Source of the DNA: CAZAGT01 sp964484515 | GTDB lineage: Bacteria; Desulfobacterota; DSM-4660; Desulfatiglandales; HGW-15 | Assembly: GCA_964484515.1 (NCBI GenBank) | Contig: CAZAGT010000076.1 | Coordinates: 1-17,297, forward strand | Direction: 5' to 3' | Length of the DNA stretch: 17,297 bases | In this document: piece by piece, positions 13,891 to 17,297 of the stretch | Position numbering within the stretch: the stretch's first letter is position 1 | Layout of the letters: the number at the start of each line of letters is the position of its first letter | Notes under the pieces: generated by a model | The model's input: the letters and a program-made list of their open reading frames with translations, nothing else | Told to the model about the DNA's origin: nothing | Database searches by the model: none | Program-made: the position numbers and the translations under genes

Positions 13891-15302
13891 TCCCGCCCCA
13901 CGTCCTCCAGGAACTCTCCCACATTGTCGGATCGGCACATCTCGCGACCGATGCGGAGGTCGACGAGAAATATGCCAGCGACGGGACCAAAATGGCCTTT
14001 AAACCGGATGCCGTCGCTTTCCCCGGCAGCAGCCAAGAGATTTCCCGCATTCTGCTGCTGGCAAACAGGGAATATTTTCCGGTCATTCCGAGGGGTGCGG
14101 GCAGCGGAATGAGCGGTGGGGCATTGCCTGTCAGGGGAGGATTGATCCTCTCCTTGGAGCGTCTTAATCGTATTCGCTTGATCGACAGGCAAAACCTGAT
14201 CGCCAAGGTCGAGCCGGGTGTCATCACGGCAGAGCTCCAAGCGGCAGTGGAGGAGATAGGTCTCTTCTATCCCCCTGATCCCGCGAGTACCCATATATCA
14301 ACAATCGGTGGGAACGTGGCTGAATGTGCCGGCGGGCTACGGGCGGTTAAATACGGTGTCACGAGGGATTACGTCCTGGGGCTCACGGTCGTGCTTCCGA
14401 CCGGTGAAATCATAAAAACCGGCGTCGAGACACCCAAGGGGGTCGTCGGCTACGATCTGACAAGGCTTATCGTGGGATCGGAAGGGACGCTTGCGGTCAT
14501 GACGGATATCACCCTCCGTTTGATTCCAAGGCCGGCGGCAAGGAGGACGATGTTGGCTGCCTTTCGGGATGTCGACGCTACGATCGGCACGGTTTCCGAC
14601 CTCATTGGGAAGGGTGTCCTGCCGACAACGCTGGAGTTCATGGATAAGCTCAGTATCAAATGTGTGCGTGACGAAATCGGTTTGCCGATCCCCGCCGAAG
14701 CCGAGACGCTGCTCCTCATCGAGGTGGATGGCAACGAAATCCTGGCCAGTCGTGAGGCGGAAGTGGTTGAGGACGTCTGCCGCGAGTCAGGCGCAATCAA
14801 CCTTCAGATAGCCAAAGACAGAGATGAGGTTGAGATGCTATGGGAGGCCCGGCGAAACCTTTCCCCCGCTCTTATGAAACTGCGGCCCCACAAGATAAGT
14901 GAGGACATCGTGGTGCCTCGCAACCAGCTCGCGAAAACGGTCTCCTTCCTGTCCCAGCTGTCGCAAAGACACAATCTCCCGATTCCGGCCTTCGGCCATG
15001 CCGGGGACGGCAATATCCATGTCAATTTCATGCTGGACAAGACCGACCAGGACGAGGCAGCGCGTGTTCAGACGGCCATAAAGGAATTATTCGAGGAGGT
15101 TATTAGATTGGGCGGAACCATCTCCGGCGAGCACGGCGTCGGCATCACCAAATCCGCCTACATTGGGCTGGAAATATCGCCGTCTTCCCTTGCGCTCATG
15201 GCCCGACTGAAACAGGCCTTTGATCCGCGCGGGATTCTCAACCCGGGAAAGATGTTTCCGAACGGGGTGAGGGACCCGCTCGGCTTCCGGCTGGAGGTTT
15301 GA
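13887..15302 (+). CDS. FAD-binding 2-hydroxy-acid oxidase/dehydrogenase, GlcD type
   Basis: 471 residues. The N-terminal PCMH-type FAD domain contains PRGAGSGMSGGALPVRGG and STIGGNVAECAGGLRAVKYG. The C-terminal FAD-oxidase domain has FGHAGDGNIHVNFM (the likely substrate-side His motif), GGTISGEHGVGITK and the terminal FDPRGILNPGKMFP. These are the signatures of GlcD, D-lactate dehydrogenase and related enzymes, which oxidise glycolate, D-lactate or a similar acid and pass electrons to a partner. No iron-sulfur GlcF-like partner gene follows, so the acceptor and exact substrate stay open. Its ATG overlaps the recR stop by four bases, so it is co-translated with a DNA-repair operon it has no obvious link to. 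Confidence 0.93.
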   Translation: MIPPHVLQELSHIVGSAHLATDAEVDEKYASDGTKMAFKPDAVAFPGSSQEISRILLLANREYFPVIPRGAGSGMSGGALPVRGGLILSLERLNRIRLIDRQNLIAKVEPGVITAELQAAVEEIGLFYPPDPASTHISTIGGNVAECAGGLRAVKYGVTRDYVLGLTVVLPTGEIIKTGVETPKGVVGYDLTRLIVGSEGTLAVMTDITLRLIPRPAARRTMLAAFRDVDATIGTVSDLIGKGVLPTTLEFMDKLSIKCVRDEIGLPIPAEAETLLLIEVDGNEILASREAEVVEDVCRESGAINLQIAKDRDEVEMLWEARRNLSPALMKLRPHKISEDIVVPRNQLAKTVSFLSQLSQRHNLPIPAFGHAGDGNIHVNFMLDKTDQDEAARVQTAIKELFEEVIRLGGTISGEHGVGITKSAYIGLEISPSSLALMARLKQAFDPRGILNPGKMFPNGVRDPLGFRLEV

Positions 15303-15364
15303 GGTTCGTGGTGCGGTACTAGGAGGGGCATCGGGCACGAGGGATCTTCTTCCTCAGCCGACCA

Positions 15365-15595
15365 TCACTCCTCGCCCGCATCCTCTTCGATTACTCGAAC
15401 AGGAAATGAATATCTATCTCTCTCCTTCTCAAGGTCGAGGATCCTGTCCATGAAGGCTTTGAGATCTTTCTCCTTGGCGATAAGTTCAGCATCGTTCTGA
15501 CAGGGACGAAGCTCCATCTTCTTGAACTCTTTTTCGAGGTCTTTTAGCTCTTTTTCGATCTCTTTGAGACGCTTGCGGTCGTCTTTGGCTTCCAT
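15365..15595 (-). CDS. Small coiled-coil protein, unknown function
   Basis: 76 residues, very rich in Lys and Glu. Residues 1-28 form an uninterrupted heptad-like helix (KRLKEIEKELKDLEKEFKKM), then a short break with one Cys, then a second helix to about residue 60 and an acidic end (EEDAGEE). GGAGG lies about 13 bases upstream of the ATG, further than ideal. It converges with the oxidase gene and has no partner on its strand. The composition argues that it is real, but I recognise no family. Confidence 0.5.
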   Translation of the reverse strand: MEAKDDRKRLKEIEKELKDLEKEFKKMELRPCQNDAELIAKEKDLKAFMDRILDLEKERDRYSFPVRVIEEDAGEE

Positions 15596-15753
15596 ACGTA
15601 ACGGGCGGCCTCCGGTGCTCTATCGATCGACGCTGAGATGGTTGAACTCTCCTGCAGTCGTATGATCCTGGAAAAGAAAAACACCTTTTCAAAATATTAT
15701 CTTCACATACCGTGGTCAACTAAAAACCCCTCCACCACTGTTTCCGTTTGGTC

Positions 15754-15782
15754 TTGACAGCTAAATGCGGGAGTCCTATTTA
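15754..15782 (+). promoter_or_regulatory. Sigma-70-type promoter candidate for the prenyltransferase gene
   Basis: A perfect -35 TTGACA (15754-15759), a 17-base spacer, then TATTTA (15777-15782) as a weaker -10. It lies about 85 bases before the ATG. The rest of 15596-15867 shows no other gene or clear structure. Confidence 0.5.
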
Positions 15783-15867
15783 TGGCTTCGACTTGTGCCT
15801 CCCCTATGCGCGTCACGTGGTGAGGCCCACGGGGGGGGAGTTAAAATTGTCGTGAGGACAGCGAACC

Positions 15868-16848
15868 ATGAACGACAAGACGAATTCCTCCAATCGAAGG
15901 GAGGCTGCGGGGGAGCCGCCTTCCTGGGCCGGGAAGTGGCTGGTGGCGATGCGGCCCTTTGCCCTACCGGCCTCGACCATGTCCGTCGTTTTTGGTACGG
16001 TCCTGGCCGTGACCGTTGGCGGGGCCTCATTCAAAGGACTACTCTTCCTGGCGGCCCTGCTTGGCATGGCCGTTCTCCATACAGGGGCCAATCTTCTCAA
16101 CGACGTCTATGACTACCGAAAGGGTATCGACCGGATGGTCAATCCGGTCAGTGGAGGGGTCGTCAGGGGCTGGATCACCCAAAAGGAGGCCCTGGTCGCA
16201 GGCTGGCTGTTTCTCGTCGTCGGGTCCGGGATCGGGCTTTTTATCTATAGCCAGGTGGGGACCCCGGTCCTGGTGATCGGGATAGTCGGGGTCCTGATTG
16301 GCATTCTCTACACGTGGGGACCTTTGCCCTTGAAGTACAGTGCTCTTGGTGACCTGGCTGTCTTCTTGAATTTTGGTGTACTGGGGGCGCTCGGCGCCTG
16401 GACCGTCCAGACCGGTACCGTCTCGTGGGTGCCGGCCATATGGGCTGTGCCCATGTCTTTGCTCGTTGTCGGGATTCTCCACTCGAACAATTGGCGTGAT
16501 ATCAGGAGTGATTCTGAGGGCCACATCCGAACCATGGCCACTCTATTTGGTGACCGCCGGTCGGAGAGCTACTATGCCTTCCTGCTTTTTACCCCCTTTA
16601 TTTTGATCTTGGTGCTCCTTTCGATCTCTCGGGCCGTCGACATCGGCCCGAAAATGCCCCTAACATTCCTGGTCACGCAGCTTGCCGTTCCCCTGGCCAT
16701 CAAACTCAAGCGGAGGGGTGATCGGCGCCATGATCCGAAACGCGTCCAGGATTTCCTGGCCCTCGACGGCGCCACCGCCCAGCTGAACTTCCTCTTCGGC
16801 CTGTTGTGCATCGCGGCACTCGGACTCGGGTCGCTGATCGGAACCTAG
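15868..16848 (+). CDS. menA: UbiA-family prenyltransferase, MenA type
   Basis: 326 residues, an inner-membrane enzyme with about eight or nine hydrophobic helices. The first Asp-rich motif is NLLNDVYDYRKGID (75-88) and the second NNWRDIRSD (207-215); both bind the Mg-pyrophosphate of the prenyl donor. The best family match is 1,4-dihydroxy-2-naphthoate prenyltransferase, which attaches the side chain during menaquinone synthesis; VNPVSGGVVRG (91-101) also fits this group. GAGGA lies about 10 bases before the ATG. No other men genes are present here, so the MenA call depends on motif resemblance, and another UbiA-family role is possible. Confidence 0.82.
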   Translation: MNDKTNSSNRREAAGEPPSWAGKWLVAMRPFALPASTMSVVFGTVLAVTVGGASFKGLLFLAALLGMAVLHTGANLLNDVYDYRKGIDRMVNPVSGGVVRGWITQKEALVAGWLFLVVGSGIGLFIYSQVGTPVLVIGIVGVLIGILYTWGPLPLKYSALGDLAVFLNFGVLGALGAWTVQTGTVSWVPAIWAVPMSLLVVGILHSNNWRDIRSDSEGHIRTMATLFGDRRSESYYAFLLFTPFILILVLLSISRAVDIGPKMPLTFLVTQLAVPLAIKLKRRGDRRHDPKRVQDFLALDGATAQLNFLFGLLCIAALGLGSLIGT

Positions 16849-16953
16849 AATTCGGTTTTCTCACAAGGATTTATGAGCGAAAGAACAGTTTTCATCGTTC
16901 AAGGCGGTGGAGGACCGTGATGTCTTTTTGGAGTGACCCGTGAGCGTCGGAAT

Positions 16954-16981
16954 CGAAGAAAAGATATCACAGGCCTCCCAC
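16954..16981. repeat. Dispersed repeat, copy 2 (pairs with 1-28)
   Basis: 26 of 28 bases match 1-28 in direct orientation. It lies 19 bases before the second repeat block at 17001-17040, so both may belong to one longer repeat unit of which other loci carry pieces. Confidence 0.6.
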
Positions 16982-17000
16982 ACCCGGAGCTTACGAGAGT

Positions 17001-17040
17001 GTCGAAAAATGAGTTTCTGAGAGGCTGATGGAAAATGTCC
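17001..17040 (+). repeat. Dispersed repeat, pairs with 10411-10450
   Basis: 33 of 40 bases match the copy after the protease gene, and the last 20 are identical. Homology does not continue on the right side. Confidence 0.7.
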
Positions 17041-17066
17041 AGATGCAAGGCTTCCGAAACCGGGGA

Positions 17067-17085
17067 CCCGCCCCGAAGGGGTGGG
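17067..17085. other. GC-rich hairpin
   Basis: CCCGCCCC (17067-17074) and GGGGTGGG (17078-17085) form eight pairs, one of them G-T, around a GAA loop. No T run follows, so it is not an obvious terminator; it may be part of the repeat unit. Confidence 0.5.
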
Positions 17086-17297
17086 GACTGAGCCGAGCGA
17101 AGCGAAGGTAAAGAAATCCCGAGGAATGAGGCGTAAATGAAAGGCGCAGGGCTCAAGGCCCAAGACTCAAGGTCTGAGACAAAACAAAAGATTTCAGAGA
17201 GTTTTGCCCTTCAGCCTTCCACCTTCTACCTTTGACCTCTTGCGTACGCCGCAGTGACGAGGGATGAGGGTAACGCAGCCCTTCGGCTTTGCTCAGG

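Larger units (their letters stand above)
16849..17297. other. Gene-free, repeat-rich tail
   Basis: About 450 bases after the prenyltransferase gene hold no supportable gene. They contain second copies of two repeats found elsewhere in the window, a strong GC hairpin, and a stretch with CTCAAGG twice in close succession (17150-17173). Open frames on the minus strand are translations of repeat sequence. I see no transposase or terminator with a T run. Confidence 0.6.

Noticed and set aside
16861..17163. Minus-strand frame of 100 residues in the tail
   Set aside because: It translates the repeats and the GC hairpin, has no ribosome site, and its repeat-derived part recurs behind the protease gene.
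1..17297. CRISPR array, toxin-antitoxin pair, phage or secretion genes
   Set aside because: No regularly spaced repeats, no cas-like proteins and no phage or toxin signatures were seen on either strand.

Overview
The window reads as a chromosome segment of a Gram-negative anaerobe of the Desulfobacterota / former Deltaproteobacteria type. That placement is an inference from gene content: a sigma-54 two-component system, a divergent cytidylate-kinase-like protein, stress proteins with an FAEAG motif, a MenA-type quinone prenyltransferase and a GlcD-type oxidase. No rRNA or other strict taxonomic marker is present. A run of 10 N (4624-4633) shows that this is a draft scaffold.

Layout. (1) 1-737: tadA, whose reading frame has no stop until after a complete tRNA-Ser(CGA) gene on the same strand. 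(2) 831-6587, minus strand: a probable operon read from high to low coordinates. It encodes a 29-residue membrane peptide, an SLC13-type permease with two RCK_C domains, a cytidylate-kinase-like protein with a BON-like tail, a membrane histidine kinase and an NtrC-type sigma-54 activator. (3) 6647-8084, minus strand: a three-gene universal-stress-type operon with a near-consensus -24/-12 promoter in front and a clear intrinsic terminator behind. All three proteins share a short FAEAG helix motif. (4) 8387-10396, plus strand: a Lon-type ATP-dependent protease that lacks the N-terminal LON domain and carries a complete CheY-like receiver immediately before its AAA+ module. (5) 10397-10948: about 550 bases without a convincing gene, holding a dispersed repeat, a possible transposase scrap and a degraded tRNA. 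(6) 10949-15302: tRNA-Ser(GGA), then dnaX, ybaB, recR and a glcD-type oxidase, the last three tightly coupled. (7) 15365-17297: a small coiled-coil gene on the minus strand, a MenA/UbiA prenyltransferase and a repeat-rich tail.

How it may work together. The kinase and NtrC-type regulator supply a sigma-54 activator, and the best sigma-54 promoter in the window drives the stress-protein operon. A perfect palindrome lies about 90 bases upstream of the expected start, a usual place for enhancer sites. The receiver inside the Lon protein is roughly 60% identical by hand count to the receiver of the NtrC-type regulator. One kinase could therefore control both transcription and proteolysis. This is an inference, but it is the most interesting possibility here.

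The order tadA-(small RNA)-dnaX-ybaB-recR is known from other bacteria. Here about 10 kb of signalling, transport, stress and protease genes separates tadA/tRNA-Ser(CGA) from tRNA-Ser(GGA)/dnaX. A tRNA-like relic at the right edge repeats 14 bases of the first tRNA-Ser 3' end, so the block may be an old insertion.
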